Source: Emydura subglobosa (Eukaryota; Chordata; Testudines; Chelidae). Taken from it: a stretch of DNA of 64,000 bases. The notes under the pieces were generated by a model, which was not told the DNA's origin, made no database searches, and saw only the letters and a program-made list of their open reading frames with translations. Position 1 is the first letter of the stretch. The number at the start of each line of letters is the position of its first letter. This document shows positions 12,801 through 21,540 of the stretch, in pieces. The stretch covers positions 21,741,534 to 21,805,533 of the forward strand of contig ML679989.1 of NCBI GenBank assembly GCA_007922225.1, given 5' to 3'. The position numbers were made by a program, and so were the translations under genes.

Positions 12801-14730
12801 CTATTCCAGGGTGCCGCTGCCCACCCGCTCACCTGCCTGCCTGCCCAGCGGGGCAGGTTGCTGTGCGCACATTGCACCTATCCTTTCCCTTCCACTGGCT
12901 CCCAGTGCATCGCTGGGGGGTGGCTCCAGACCTGGGGCCTGGGAAGAAAGATACTCCAGTTTCTCCCCTCTTGTCTTTCTCCCAGCGGCCTGCAGGTTAC
13001 CCATAGTGCCAGGGCCCTGTCGGCAGCTAGTGACGCTCTGGGCCTTCGACGCAACCCAGGGCAAGTGCACCGCCTTCAAGTATGGAGGCTGCCAGGGCAA
13101 CGGGAACAAATTCTACACGGAGAAGGAGTGCAAGGAGTACTGCGGGGTCCCGGCAGACGGTACGGCTCGCCCGCTGCCATCACAGACCTAACCTGCCTTC
13201 AGCATCCAGCCGCTCCGGCCCTCTGTCCCTCTGTTTGCAGCTCGGGGGCGTTGGTGACGTGATCCCACAGCAGACACCCTGTCTCTCTCCCCTCGACCCT
13301 GCCCCCAGGTCCTCTCGCTCCCGCACGAGTCTCCCCTGGGGTGAAAGTCCCCCCACTGGGACCCCCTTTTCTCCTGTCAGTCCCCTAGTGTCTCTTGCTG
13401 TGTCCCCTGCTGGTGAGTGAGCAGAGACAATCCTTCCAAACCATCACAAAGCACGGTGTTTTGCACGAATCTTGTGTCGGTGACCAGGACTGGGAGGGAT
13501 GTGAGCGATCGGACCCTTTGTTTAGCGCGGGAGTCAAGCCTAGTGGTTAGCGCAGGAGTTGGCGCCCAGGGTCACAGCCAGCGGGCAGGGGCCAGAGCCG
13601 AAGTCGGAAGTCAGGAATCGGAGCTGAATCGGGTTCGGATTACCTGGAGTGAGAAAGGCAGGAGCAGGGTTGGGAATGCACAGGACCTGTCACAGCCGGC
13701 AGCGAATGCCAGTATCTCCCGGCTGAGCAGGGGGGGAGAAGGACTAGCTCTGGGTTACAGCTGGCTCTGTCAAAGCAGCACCATTGAAATGAGCTGGGTG
13801 GGTCACGGTTTAATGCAGCCATGTATGTGTTGGAGGGGAGGGGCCTGCAGCTCACCTGTTCCCCACTGAGTGCACCTGGGGCCAGATGAGGGTTGCAGCC
13901 ACTGGAGAGCGGCTGTGCTATTGCTCAGGAGTCTCACATGCAGAGTGGCTGTCAGCCTCTGTTGCTGTTGCCTTTCTGCAGGGAAGGCCCAGCCACTCAG
14001 GCCTCCCAGCCCCTGAGCTCAGAGTGTCTGTCTGAGCAGGGAATGTAGAATCCCTGCGCTGGTACCTGGGGAGGGGCCCACTGGAAGCTCCGTAGACAGA
14101 TACAAGGATGAAGACGTTCCAAAGAGTCCAAGAAGCAAACTCTGGGCCAATGGTCAGGCTGTCCTCGCTAGGCAGGAGTATTATACTCAGGGTACGTCTA
14201 CACTGCAGCTGCAACCGTGTTCCCCGCACGGGCAGCAGACGTGTGCTAGGTCTGATAAGAGCAGTGGATCCGGGGTAGTGGCTTGGCCCTGCCGCCCGTG
14301 CAGGTGGTTAGCCCGAGCTGCTGCCCGCACCACCCCTGGCGACACTGCGAGGGAGCCGCCAGCCTGAGCCGAGTTAGTGCGTCTGTCTACCCAGGCGGGG
14401 ACGCACTCCCAGCTGCTGTGCAGACATCCTTCGGACAGGTGACCCGCTTCCTGGCAGCGAGGTCATCTTGCTGCTGCTGAACTAAATGGTTTCCTAGTTC
14501 TACATCTGTGTTAGTTGAACAGCTCTGGTGTTTGTGAGACTGCCGTCCGTGCCATCTCCCTGGCTGTCCGTCCCACTGTCATCTCAGCACTCCCACCATG
14601 CCCATCGCCATGGCCTCTGGGTGCCTCACACTCCACGGGACGCCTGCGTGCCCAGCTGCATGCACGGCCTGTGTGACGCATCTTCTCTTTTCTTCCAGGA
14701 GATGAGGAGTTTCTGGGTTTGTCGAACTGA
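776..14730 (+). CDS. AMBP: AMBP: alpha-1-microglobulin/bikunin precursor, 10 coding exons
   Basis: Coding exons: 776-895, 2740-2888, 3818-3894, 4720-4833, 5323-5424, 7962-7999, 9548-9626, 10342-10509, 12986-13159, 14699-14730. They join in frame through GT-AG introns to 350 aa (human AMBP is 352). Residues 1-20 are a signal peptide with a hydrophobic [11 protein letters not shown] core. A lipocalin domain follows, with the GKW motif and the free-cysteine motif TTC at residue 54 (position 34 of the mature protein). RDRR at 201-204 is a furin-type cleavage site. Two Kunitz domains follow: Cys229-Cys279 with P1 Met239, and Cys285-Cys335 with P1 Arg295, the same P1 pair as human bikunin. The family is made in liver and secreted. 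The lipocalin scavenges heme and radicals, and bikunin is the protease-inhibitor light chain of inter-alpha-inhibitor. Oddities are a Ser-Ala in place of Ser-Gly at the glycosaminoglycan site and loss of one chromophore lysine. No TATA box was seen. Confidence 0.96.
896..2739 (+). other. AMBP intron 1, nothing recognised
   Basis: A GT-AG intron of 1.8 kb with a pyrimidine-rich acceptor (CTTTCTCCTAG). I see no repeat family or second coding segment. Confidence 0.6.
2740..2888 (+). CDS. AMBP: AMBP exon 2: lipocalin GxW motif and reactive cysteine
   Basis: Starts IYGKWYD, the lipocalin structurally conserved region 1. It contains TTCKW, whose Cys matches the reductase/heme-linked Cys34 of human alpha-1-microglobulin. 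Acceptor CCTAG, donor GTAGGA, ends in phase 2. Confidence 0.95.
3818..3894 (+). CDS. AMBP: AMBP exon 3: lipocalin beta strands, first disulfide Cys
   Basis: Codes [16 protein letters not shown] and the strand after it. The Cys in GVC corresponds to human Cys72 of the lipocalin disulfide. The human chromophore-bearing Lys92 position reads Asn (YYNPSW). Acceptor CCCAG, donor GTAAGT. Confidence 0.93.
4055..4225 (+). mobile_element. CR1-type LINE 3' tail, old copy
   Basis: In AMBP intron 3. The order of words such as GGCTGTGGAACAGTC, ATTTAAATCCAGGCT, CCTGCACTAGATCTCTTCC matches the 3' untranslated tail of CR1 elements. It is strongly diverged. Confidence 0.5.
4720..4833 (+). CDS. AMBP: AMBP exon 4: lipocalin strands, N-glycosylation sequon, conserved lysines
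   Basis: Codes [19 protein letters not shown] through TAKLYG. The sequon NVT and the lysines matching human Lys118 and Lys130 are kept. Acceptor ATACAG, donor GTGTGT. Confidence 0.95.
5323..5424 (+). CDS. AMBP: AMBP exon 5: lipocalin C-terminal helix
   Basis: The phase-1 junction gives [19 protein letters not shown] and then [13 protein letters not shown], aligned without gaps to the human helix segment. The acceptor is GGCCAG at 5322 and the donor is GTAACC. Confidence 0.95.
6785..7262 (+). mobile_element. CR1 LINE 3' fragment in AMBP intron 5
   Basis: The translation carries [15 protein letters not shown] and then [15 protein letters not shown], the C-terminal end of the CR1 reverse transcriptase. 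It is followed by the 3' tail with GGACTGGATGGCC and GAGGTCCCTGCCAG. The frame is interrupted, so this is a dead copy. Confidence 0.85.
7962..7999 (+). CDS. AMBP: AMBP exon 6: second disulfide Cys and linker
   Basis: A 38-base exon coding [13 protein letters not shown]. The Cys pairs with the exon-3 Cys in the family. Acceptor GCACAG, donor GTGAGT. It is too short to stand out as an open frame and was placed by phase and by the family motif GECVP. Confidence 0.93.
8000..9547 (+). other. AMBP intron 6, nothing recognised
   Basis: A 1.5-kb GT-AG intron. No family-assigned repeat or coding segment was recognised. Confidence 0.5.
9548..9626 (+). CDS. AMBP: AMBP exon 7: furin site and bikunin N-terminus
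   Basis: Codes RDRR followed by [12 protein letters not shown], where human bikunin starts AVLP and carries chondroitin sulfate on Ser10 in EGSGGG. Here the Ser (codon 9584-9586) is followed by Ala-Ala-Gly. Ends GKKE in phase 1. Confidence 0.94.
9975..10120. repeat. Short tandem duplication flanking an assembly gap
   Basis: The block GCTCCTCCTGCCCCACAG followed by CGCTGGGTGACCTCCACAGG occurs just before and just after the run of N. The unit is about 48 bases. The true copy number is unknown because the gap falls inside the array. Confidence 0.85.
10056..10065. other. Assembly gap (10 N)
   Basis: Ten unresolved bases in AMBP intron 7. Both edges are the same tandem repeat unit, so the gap probably reflects a collapsed or mis-joined array. 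No exon is affected. Confidence 0.99.
10342..10509 (+). CDS. AMBP: AMBP exon 8: Kunitz domain 1
   Basis: Six cysteines in Kunitz spacing (229, 238, 254, 262, 275, 279). The reactive loop GPCMGM has P1 Met, as in human domain 1. The sequon NSS in the FFYNSSS stretch matches the human N-glycosylated Asn45 region. Confidence 0.96.
10830..11190. repeat. AT-rich repeat-like block in AMBP intron 8
   Basis: Base composition changes abruptly to AT-rich with many TTTC/GAAA words (GAAACGACTGAAAC, TTTTTCAGTGAAATTT). It looks like an old interspersed element with GAAAC/GTTTC inverted words, but I cannot name the family. Confidence 0.4.
11719..12191. mobile_element. hAT-type non-autonomous DNA element, 473 bp
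   Basis: Ends are CAAGGCCGTTTTAA on the left and the reverse complement of CAGGGCCGTATTAT on the right (11 of 14 match). Flanking 8-mers CCCATAGT (11711-11718) and CCCATAGC (12192-12199) form a target duplication with one mismatch, typical of hAT elements. The interior repeats TTCGTAGGCCC four times, all in direct orientation. It lies in AMBP intron 8. Confidence 0.85.
12986..13159 (+). CDS. AMBP: AMBP exon 9: Kunitz domain 2
   Basis: Starts [15 protein letters not shown] with P1 Arg, the trypsin/plasmin-inhibiting loop type. It ends EYCGVPAD with a phase-1 GTACGG donor. Reading past the donor gives an unrelated tail, so the exon stops here. Confidence 0.95.
14190..14429. mobile_element. MITE-like element with terminal inverted repeats
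   Basis: In AMBP intron 9. The left end GGTACGTCTACACTGCAGCTG resembles the reverse complement of the right end (14410-14429, GGATGTCTGCACAGCAGCTG). No target duplication was resolved, so the superfamily is open. Confidence 0.55.
14699..14730 (+). CDS. AMBP: AMBP exon 10: 32-base terminal coding exon
   Basis: After the acceptor TTCCAG, the phase-1 join gives [10 protein letters not shown] and TGA, matching the human C-terminus GDEELLRFSN. This very short exon is invisible to open-frame scanning. Confidence 0.92.
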
Positions 14731-14835
14731 AGGCTGCTCTGGGCGTGACAGCTGGAATGTAAGCCAGCCCCAGCCGGGACCCCTGCTCGGAGAGCATTTG
14801 AATAACATTTGTGCTGATCTGTGCACATCGGTTTC

Positions 14836-14841
14836 AGTAAA
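14836..14841 (+). terminator. AMBP: Candidate AMBP polyadenylation signal AGTAAA
   Basis: AGTAAA, a common variant hexamer, lies 105 bases past the AMBP stop. No canonical AATAAA lies closer. This is inference from position only. Confidence 0.4.
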
Positions 14842-15841
14842 GGTCTTTCAGATGAGCAGTGATACATGAGTGGAGTGTGTGTGCACATGGCCCCGGGCTT
14901 TCTTCGTTTTCTTCCCCTTATCTCATTATCAGGGTGCACAAGCATCCGCCACCTTCACCTGTCCGAGGCAGCACTAAGTTCCACCACTCACCATCTTCTC
15001 TGGTGCATCCATCCTCCCTTCCCCGGCTTTCCATGGGGTCTCTTTCCCACCATGCTCTCTTCACCAGGTCCCTGCATGCATCTGAGCCAGCAAAGTCACG
15101 CTTCCTGGTCTTTGGCTAACTAGGCCTGGTTTGTACTCCTGCCCTGCGCAGCACTTGATGCGTCCTGGAGAGTTGGGGTAAGATTTTGTTTCCTGTGTCT
15201 CTTCTCTCACCCTGATGGAACTGGGAACATTAGCATGAAACCAGGAGCTGTGTTTCTGAACAGGGCCTATGCCCTTCTGGATTCTGGCTTCTCCTGGAAC
15301 CCTATTCCCCTGGTCCCTCACTGGGATGTTCTAGGCAGACCGTTCTGATTTAATAGGCCCCAAGACCCCACAATATTGGTTTTGGAGAGAACTCTGATTA
15401 GACACTTGACGAACTAACAGAAATGGAGAAACACACAGAAAATGTGGATCAGAAGCTGAAATTTTGGAGCAAAAAGTCTTGGATCCCCCAGTTCACCAGC
15501 TCCTCCTGAGTGCAGCTTGGGTGGTGTGAGGTGCTCAGGAGGCCAGGTGCACAAGGAGAGTCACCCTGAGCCATTAACTCTCCATGCTTAGTGCCACTGT
15601 GCGGCTGAGCCCCGCCGTGTGGGCCTTGCTATGGGATCGGAGACGTGGCTCCGCGTACGGGACGTGGAACGTTTCCCACGCCATGGGGAGCAATCCTCTG
15701 GACTATGAAGCAATATCTTCTAAAGCTACTGCGGAAGGAGAGACTGGGGGCCAGATCCCCACAGGGACTTTAGGGCCCTAATAGCCAGCTAAGCCCAGCA
15801 TTACCTGCCGCTGGCGTTCAGACAACTGTCGCTGTCCTGGG

Positions 15842-15970
15842 AGGTTTAAGAACAGGCTGGACGGACTCTTGTCAGGGCTGCTCTTAGTTTACTTGGCCCT
15901 GCCTCAGCATGGGGGGTGGGACTGGATACATGCTCAGGTTCCTTCCAGCCCTTTCTGGGGTTCTCAAAAC
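15842..15970 (+). mobile_element. CR1 3' tail fragment
   Basis: Words in CR1-tail order: AGGTTTAAGAACAGGCTGGA, CTTGTCAGGGCTG, GGACTGGATACATGCTC, TTCCTTCCAGCCCT. Only the last 130 bases of the element remain. Confidence 0.65.
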
Positions 15971-16424
15971 CGCCTCACCCTGCAGGCCCCTGAGTTTCCA
16001 CTGGCGGACATGCACAAAGCGCCCAACTCCTGCCACTGCCCCAGCCAGCTCGCAGCCCCCGGACTCACTGGTGCCCCAGCGGCCCCGAAGCAGGATTCTG
16101 ACCCTCTGTGTGGGAATGCAACTCTTCTGGCAGGGCCCGGGTTTGCAGAGCTGTGATGACTCTAGGGGGACAACAGACCTCTCGGCTCAGCCCCTGGAGA
16201 GGTCTGAGCCAGGCCAGTGAAGCCAGTCATGAGGGCCAGGCTCTCAAAGTCTGATACTGAGGGAGACAGGACCAGGGTTAGGAGCAGACCATCGCAGTGG
16301 CATGTGAAGACATGGGTTTGTGTTCTGTGATGGAGGCGTGGCTTGCAGAACGATTGTTCACAGCACCCATTGGTGGCTTTTCACCTAGACCCCCCAGCGT
16401 GATGTCCGGGGAGGAGTGAGCATT

Positions 16425-16565
16425 GTCACCCAACTGTCACAGTGAGGCCCAGCAAGGGAGAGACTGGCCCAGCATCACACAGTGAGCCAGTGACAGGCAG
16501 TCTTGGAGCCCAGGGACCCCCATTCCCACTCCCAGAGCTGGGAATAGAACCCAGGAGTCCTGACT
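16425..16565 (-). repeat. MIR-type SINE, minus orientation
   Basis: Carries CACAGTGAGGCCCAGCAAGG, ATCACACAGTGAG and GAATAGAACCCAGGAGTCCT, the reverse of the MIR-like tRNA-SINE core. Confidence 0.65.
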
Positions 16566-19339
16566 CCCAGCCCATGGGGAGGGGGTGGGGGGGTTGGGGA
16601 TAGGGATGGAGCCAGGGTTTGGGCTGGAGAAGGCAATAGGACTGGACGGGTTTGTGGATGGTGATGGCCCCGGAGGAGGCGGGGGGGAAGGCTGGGGATG
16701 GAATCGGGGCAAGCAGGGGTTGGGAGGGCGGTGGAAGGGGGCTAGGATTGGGAATGCCGGGTGGGTAGTTCCTGGTTTTCAGAAGCTTGTGGAGCTGCGC
16801 TAATGTGCTGAGGGGCACACGGTGCTGCCATTCAACTCGGTCTCTGTGTTAATGAAGTTTTGGGCAGTGAATTTTAGCTCTGGCCCCCAGCCCCGGCTGC
16901 CTGGCTCCTGGGAACCCATCCCGGAGTATGCAGTGTAAACCAGTTAACGCCCCCTGGTGGCGAAATCTGGAAAGGCAGCAGCAGGCAGATCCTGGCAAGG
17001 GAGGGAGCTGGGAAAGCAAACCCAGGCAGCCGGCGCCACAGGGACAAAAATGCTGCTTTTCGTGGCATCTTGGACTAATCCCCACCTCAGCGGACACAGA
17101 ATCCCAGAGTCCTCAGGGCAAGTGACACCACAGCTATTGCTCCAGGCGCCCTGCGCACACAGCAGGTCTTACCCCCGCGGCCCCTCAGCAAGGGTATTTG
17201 TACCCAGGACGCTGAGAATGCCATGGGCAAAGGCCCCAAGAAGAGGGAGGAGGGTGGCTCTGTGGCTTGGGTAGCTGCGGTGGGCGATGGGCAGGATGTG
17301 GAGCACGGACTGGCAGCCCTGTGTGGACACAGTTGAATCAGTTCAAGCGTGCCGTGCAGCGATCTAGCTCGCCAGGCCTGGGAAGTGCTCCTTCCTCACA
17401 TTAAACAGGTTTGTTCTTTTCAGCGAGCAGCGCTGGGCTGGGTGCCAATCGCCTCCCAGCAGGGAGAGCAGAGATTTCGCTGCAGGCCTCCTTTCTGTTT
17501 TCACTCCAGCCATGCTGTCTGCTGTCCTTCCGTGGCCAGCAGCAGGGCATTACCGTGCCCAGCGCCTGTCTCTCGGGGCTGAGCGTCACTCTCCAGGCCT
17601 GGCCAGTCAGCACCTTTCGCCAGCGCTATGGGTGCTTCCAGACAGACGTGCATTGCACCGTGGGGCCACAGCCACTGCCGGGCCACTAGAGCACTAATGG
17701 GAGGAGGGCAGGGGCTCAGTCAGACACAGGGGAGCAGCAGAGAGGAGGAATTCAAGACAAAAGAGAGGAAAAGGCAGCACGGGAGGCAAGCCTGAGCAGA
17801 AATAAGGGGCAGGTGCCAACCCAAAAGGCCTTGTCAGTAACAAATAGGCGCAGCACTGAGGGTGGCAGAGGTGGTGACAGATCAAACCTGCCTGGATACC
17901 TGGCAGGCTGTGCCCGGGCACGGCAGCCCCTCAGGAGGAGACAGTGACGAGGTGTCCCTGGGGTGTGTTGTATACCGGGGACATCTGCTCCTGTCAGTCA
18001 AAGAGGCAGTGCTAGGGCTTCATCTGAGACAGGCACGGTGGGAAATTACGCTTGGGGAATTGCAGGTTTCTTTTCCCACCGTGCTGTTCCTGGACGAAGC
18101 ACTCGCCCTGCCGCTACGCTGCACACGTGGCAGGACAACGAGGCTCCGGAGATCAGGAACAACAGGAGTCCGGGCTCGTCCGCGCAGACGGCAGCCGAGC
18201 TGACGCCCCTGACTGAAAGTCACGTGAACTAGGAGACGCTCAGGCTGAGGCAGGAGCAGCCACACACTGACTGGCAGGGCGTGACTGTGCAGGTGACGCT
18301 CCCAGGAGCTGATCAGGTGAAGACAAGCTGGAGCTGGGCCACACCCATGAGCTCACCATTAATTCTACCCCCTTGCCAGGCCTCGCTGGCTACTGCCTTG
18401 TCTCCAGCCTTTGCTGGATCTGCCTTTCAATAACCCTCGCCCCACACCGCGTTCCTGGAGACCATGCCACCCTCCACAGCATACAGGGGAGCTCCCAGCT
18501 GTTCACCTTACCTTTCCGTCTGTCCACTTCCTTACAGCTCCCCCTGCTCCGTGCGGGACCAGAGGAGCTGCCACTTGGGTTTCAAAATCAACCCGTTTGG
18601 TTTGGGTCTGGGCTCTGCTGGGTCCAGCCCATGGACGCTCCGAGGGAGTGGAAGTGGGGGTGTGAATGTGGTAACCGCGTTGGTGCCATCTCTGTAATGC
18701 ACAAACTGGGGCAACCTGGGCTTCAGTTTTGCAAATTACTAATACTTCTACGGGGCTTTCCAGCAGAGGCTCTCCCAGCGCACCCTGAAGGATGCCCTGT
18801 GACAGGTACAGCAAACTAGGTCCCAGTGCAGGGACGAGAACCTGCCAGCTAAGTACAGGGGCTGGGCCAGCCGGGAAAGACCCCACAGCCTGGGACCAGC
18901 TAACAAAGGCAACAGGTTTCTCAGTGACTCTCTCACCCCTTGTCCCTGGATTCATTCCAAAGGGGAGCACGCAGGACTCAAGGGGTCTCTGCTCTCTAGT
19001 GCCTGGCTTCCCTGCCTGGCTCACCCGGCAGCCTCTGCTAAAACACAGCAGCCAGCCCAGCAGTGGGCTGTGTGCGCCCAGCCCAGAGCAACAGGAGCCA
19101 GCTGCTCCTCCAGCAGGAGCAGTGCATGTTTAAATGGCAAATGGGCAAAGGCAGCTCTTTTGTTTTTTCCCAAACCCAACTCAGAACATCTTGGGAGGCA
19201 GGTTCCCTTGCATCAGAGCCCCCCAGGTTGTGGCTGGAGGGCCAGGAGGGCAGGGACAATTTGGGCAGAGGGTTTTTAACCCAACCTTAATATTTCTAAA
19301 GCTCTTTCCATGGGAGGGTGTCAAAGAGCTTTATAAAGG

Positions 19340-19480
19340 GTGGAGTTAGCTCCCATCTCACAAACAGGGAAACTGAGGCATAGAGAAGTGGCGTTCTTTC
19401 CCCACGGTGACAGAGTGAGTCAGTGGCAGAGGTGAAAACAGAAAGGGTCTCAACGCCCAGTCCTGTTCATCAACTCTGAA
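19340..19480 (-). repeat. MIR-type SINE, minus orientation
   Basis: Contains CAGGGAAACTGAGGCATAGAG, then GGTGACAGAGTGAGTCAGTG, the reverse of the MIR core and its CTCAGTTTCC signature. Confidence 0.75.
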
Positions 19481-20224
19481 CCACCCGGCCTGCCTCTTTC
19501 CCCCAAAATCCCATCGGTCTGATTTTGCAAAATCATGCTGGGGTGATTTGGTGCTGGCTGCTGTTTTATCCAGAGCCCGTCATTTGGAACTGGGGGAGGC
19601 AAGATACAATGCTCGGGGGTTGGCAGTTCTCAGACTGGCTGGATGGGTCCTTGCAGGGGCTGCAGAAGGGAAACTTTGGCTCCCCAAGCAGCGAGACGGC
19701 GGGGGCAGGGCAAGACGGGTCTCGGAGATGATGGTCTCACTCTCTCTCTCATCTCCAGCGTTGAAAGGCTGGAGGCACTTTGGTTTCCAGGACATGCCAG
19801 GGATGTTCAGAGCAGTTCAGAGCCTGCAGCGACCCTGCAGTGACCCTGCCTGCCCTGCGGAGCTCAGCTAAGCCAGGTGGATTCGAGGTCCAGGCCCATG
19901 GCGCCGGTGCAAGTGTAAGCGGGGGAATGGGCCGCTACTGTTCCTGGCGCACACGCTACCCCGGTGCAGTTGGCTAGCGACAGGATCTGAGTCCTTGCCC
20001 CCACTCCAGTTACCCAGAGGCCGGCCTGACCTCGAGGGCTCCCCTCCCACTCTCCTGCGAGGCGAGATCCCTGTAACCCCGACCAGGATTCCTGGGGCTC
20101 AACGCCCAATCCTGCCGTGGTCCCGTAGGACAGGGGCTGGGGTGTCCCCACTGCGGGGGGCTCTCTCCGCACTGGGGGCTTCCCTGACCCACTGATGGAT
20201 GCAGACAGCGCAAAGCAGAAACGA

Positions 20225-20230
20225 TTTAAT
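20225..20230 (-). terminator. ATTAAA polyadenylation hexamer, minus strand
   Basis: ATTAAA on the minus strand, downstream of the 67-codon candidate frame and in the right orientation for it. Significance depends on that candidate being real. Confidence 0.35.
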
Positions 20231-20410
20231 GAACAACAATCCATCTTAAAAAATACAGGAAAGAGGAGAAATGTTAGAAGAAAACACCCCACACTGCCCC
20301 ATGCTCCGGGGCCCCCCAGCGTCTGTGGAAGGGGTGTAAGGGAAGGTCAGTCTGCTTTCCACCCCACACAGGCCCCTGCCCAGGCCTGGCTGCGCTGCAG
20401 AGATGCAGAG

Positions 20411-20614
20411 TCAGACACTGGCTCTGGCGGTGGCCACACGCCCCAGGCTCTGGGGGGCAGGGCCCTTCTCCCCCATGTCTGCCCCCAGTGTCTGGGTCAC
20501 GATCCCCTCCAAGGGCTCTTGGTTGGTGGCATCTCCCTGCAGTAAGGGTCCCCCTCGCACTCCCCAGCTGCTCACCGCACCCAGCGCCAGCCCCAGCCCC
20601 AGCCCCACTTTCAT
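20411..20614 (-). CDS. Candidate small intronless gene, 67 codons, unknown product
   Basis: I do not recognise this product. The minus-strand frame starts MKVGLGLGLALGAV, which looks like a signal peptide or a short membrane segment, and ends TARASV. The frame is open upstream of the ATG until a TAA near 20760, with no earlier ATG, so 20614 is the natural start. On the same strand there is a CCAAT word about 280 bases upstream and an ATTAAA (20225-20230) about 180 bases after the stop, giving a compact transcript outline of about 650 bases. A GTGAGC donor-like word sits after codon 13, so the first 13 codons could instead be a signal-peptide exon of a spliced gene, but no partner exon was found. 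The 5' part is a GAGCC-rich simple repeat, which weakens the case. Confidence 0.3.
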   Translation of the reverse strand: MKVGLGLGLALGAVSSWGVRGGPLLQGDATNQEPLEGIVTQTLGADMGEKGPAPQSLGRVATARASV

Positions 20615-20684
20615 CAGTGTGGCACGGCTCAGCTCTGCTCTCTGGGATGCTCCTCGGGCCGCTCTGGCTCTGCTGCCGTGGCTC

Positions 20685-20711
20685 AGCTCGGCTCGGCTCG
20701 GCTCGGCTCCC
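20685..20711. repeat. (GCTCG)n microsatellite-like tract
   Basis: Four near-perfect GCTCG units, in the presumed 5' untranslated region of the minus-strand candidate gene. Confidence 0.8.
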
Positions 20712-21289
20712 TGGCCTGGGCTTCTTCTCTCTCCTCCCAGCCGCCGGCTGCTCTGTCCTTAGCTCGGCCCCGCTCTGGGCAGCTCCAGCTCACACGGAGA
20801 TCTCCAGATCCCCCTGCTCTGCCTGCTGCTCGCCCCGCTCTCAGCCCAGGCACAGGCAGCTCCAGCGGGACCCCTGCCCTCCTGGCTCCCTCATTGGCCT
20901 GCCCGCCCTGTCAAATGCACAAGGATGATTGTTGCTGACGCGGTGCTCAGCAGGGTTTGCGGGAAGGAAGGGAGCTGGGTGCACGGCCGGGGCTGTTCCT
21001 AGGCATGCCCAAGCCGTCAAGGTGGAGACGGAGGGATCACTGGAGTGTGTAGGAAGGACTAAATCTGCAGGAGCAGAGCTGCTTGCTGAGCCAGACAAGA
21101 CCAAATGAGCCATTCTCCCAGACCCAGAAACCAACTCTGTAGGACCCAGCACTGTCTGCACGGAAAGCTGCCAGAGGCGTAAGCAGTATCACAGCCGCTG
21201 AGGCGCTCCGCTGCGGGTATATTGCACCTCCCCTCAGCACTGGTGTGCAGGGAAACCTGCAGCAGGTAACAGAGTGATAACAAGGCCAC

Positions 21290-21470
21290 CTAGCTCTTAT
21301 CCAGGGCTTCTCATGCATACATCTCAAAGTGCTTAACTCGGGAGGGTGGTATCAGGATCCTCATTGGACAGCTGGGGAAACTGAGGCACCCAGTAAGTCA
21401 GTGGCAGACCCAGGAACAGAATCCAGCTATGCTTAGTCCCAGTGCACTGCTCCACCCACTAGAAGCTTGG
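21290..21470 (-). repeat. MIR-type SINE, minus orientation
   Basis: Contains CAGCTGGGGAAACTGAGGCA and CAGTGGCAGACCCAGGAA followed by a degraded promoter end. Confidence 0.75.
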
Positions 21471-21540
21471 AAAGGTTTGCTGTTTTTAGTAGGAAAAAGA
21501 ATCTGAATGGGGACAGGCAGGGGGCTCCGGGCAGACAGGC

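Larger units (their letters stand above)
14842..20204. other. Intergenic region between AMBP and CCDC183, left part
   Basis: No conserved gene is recognised on either strand. I looked specifically for lipocalin GxW exons and for TMEM141, the human neighbour of CCDC183, and saw neither. It contains one CR1 tail and two MIR-type SINEs listed separately. The rest is unassigned single-copy-looking DNA. Confidence 0.5.

Noticed and set aside
13525..13700. tRNA-derived SINE in AMBP intron 9 (CCTAGTGGTTAGCGCAGGAG)
   Set aside because: Only an A-box-like word is clear. Without a B-box or core I do not list it as a feature.
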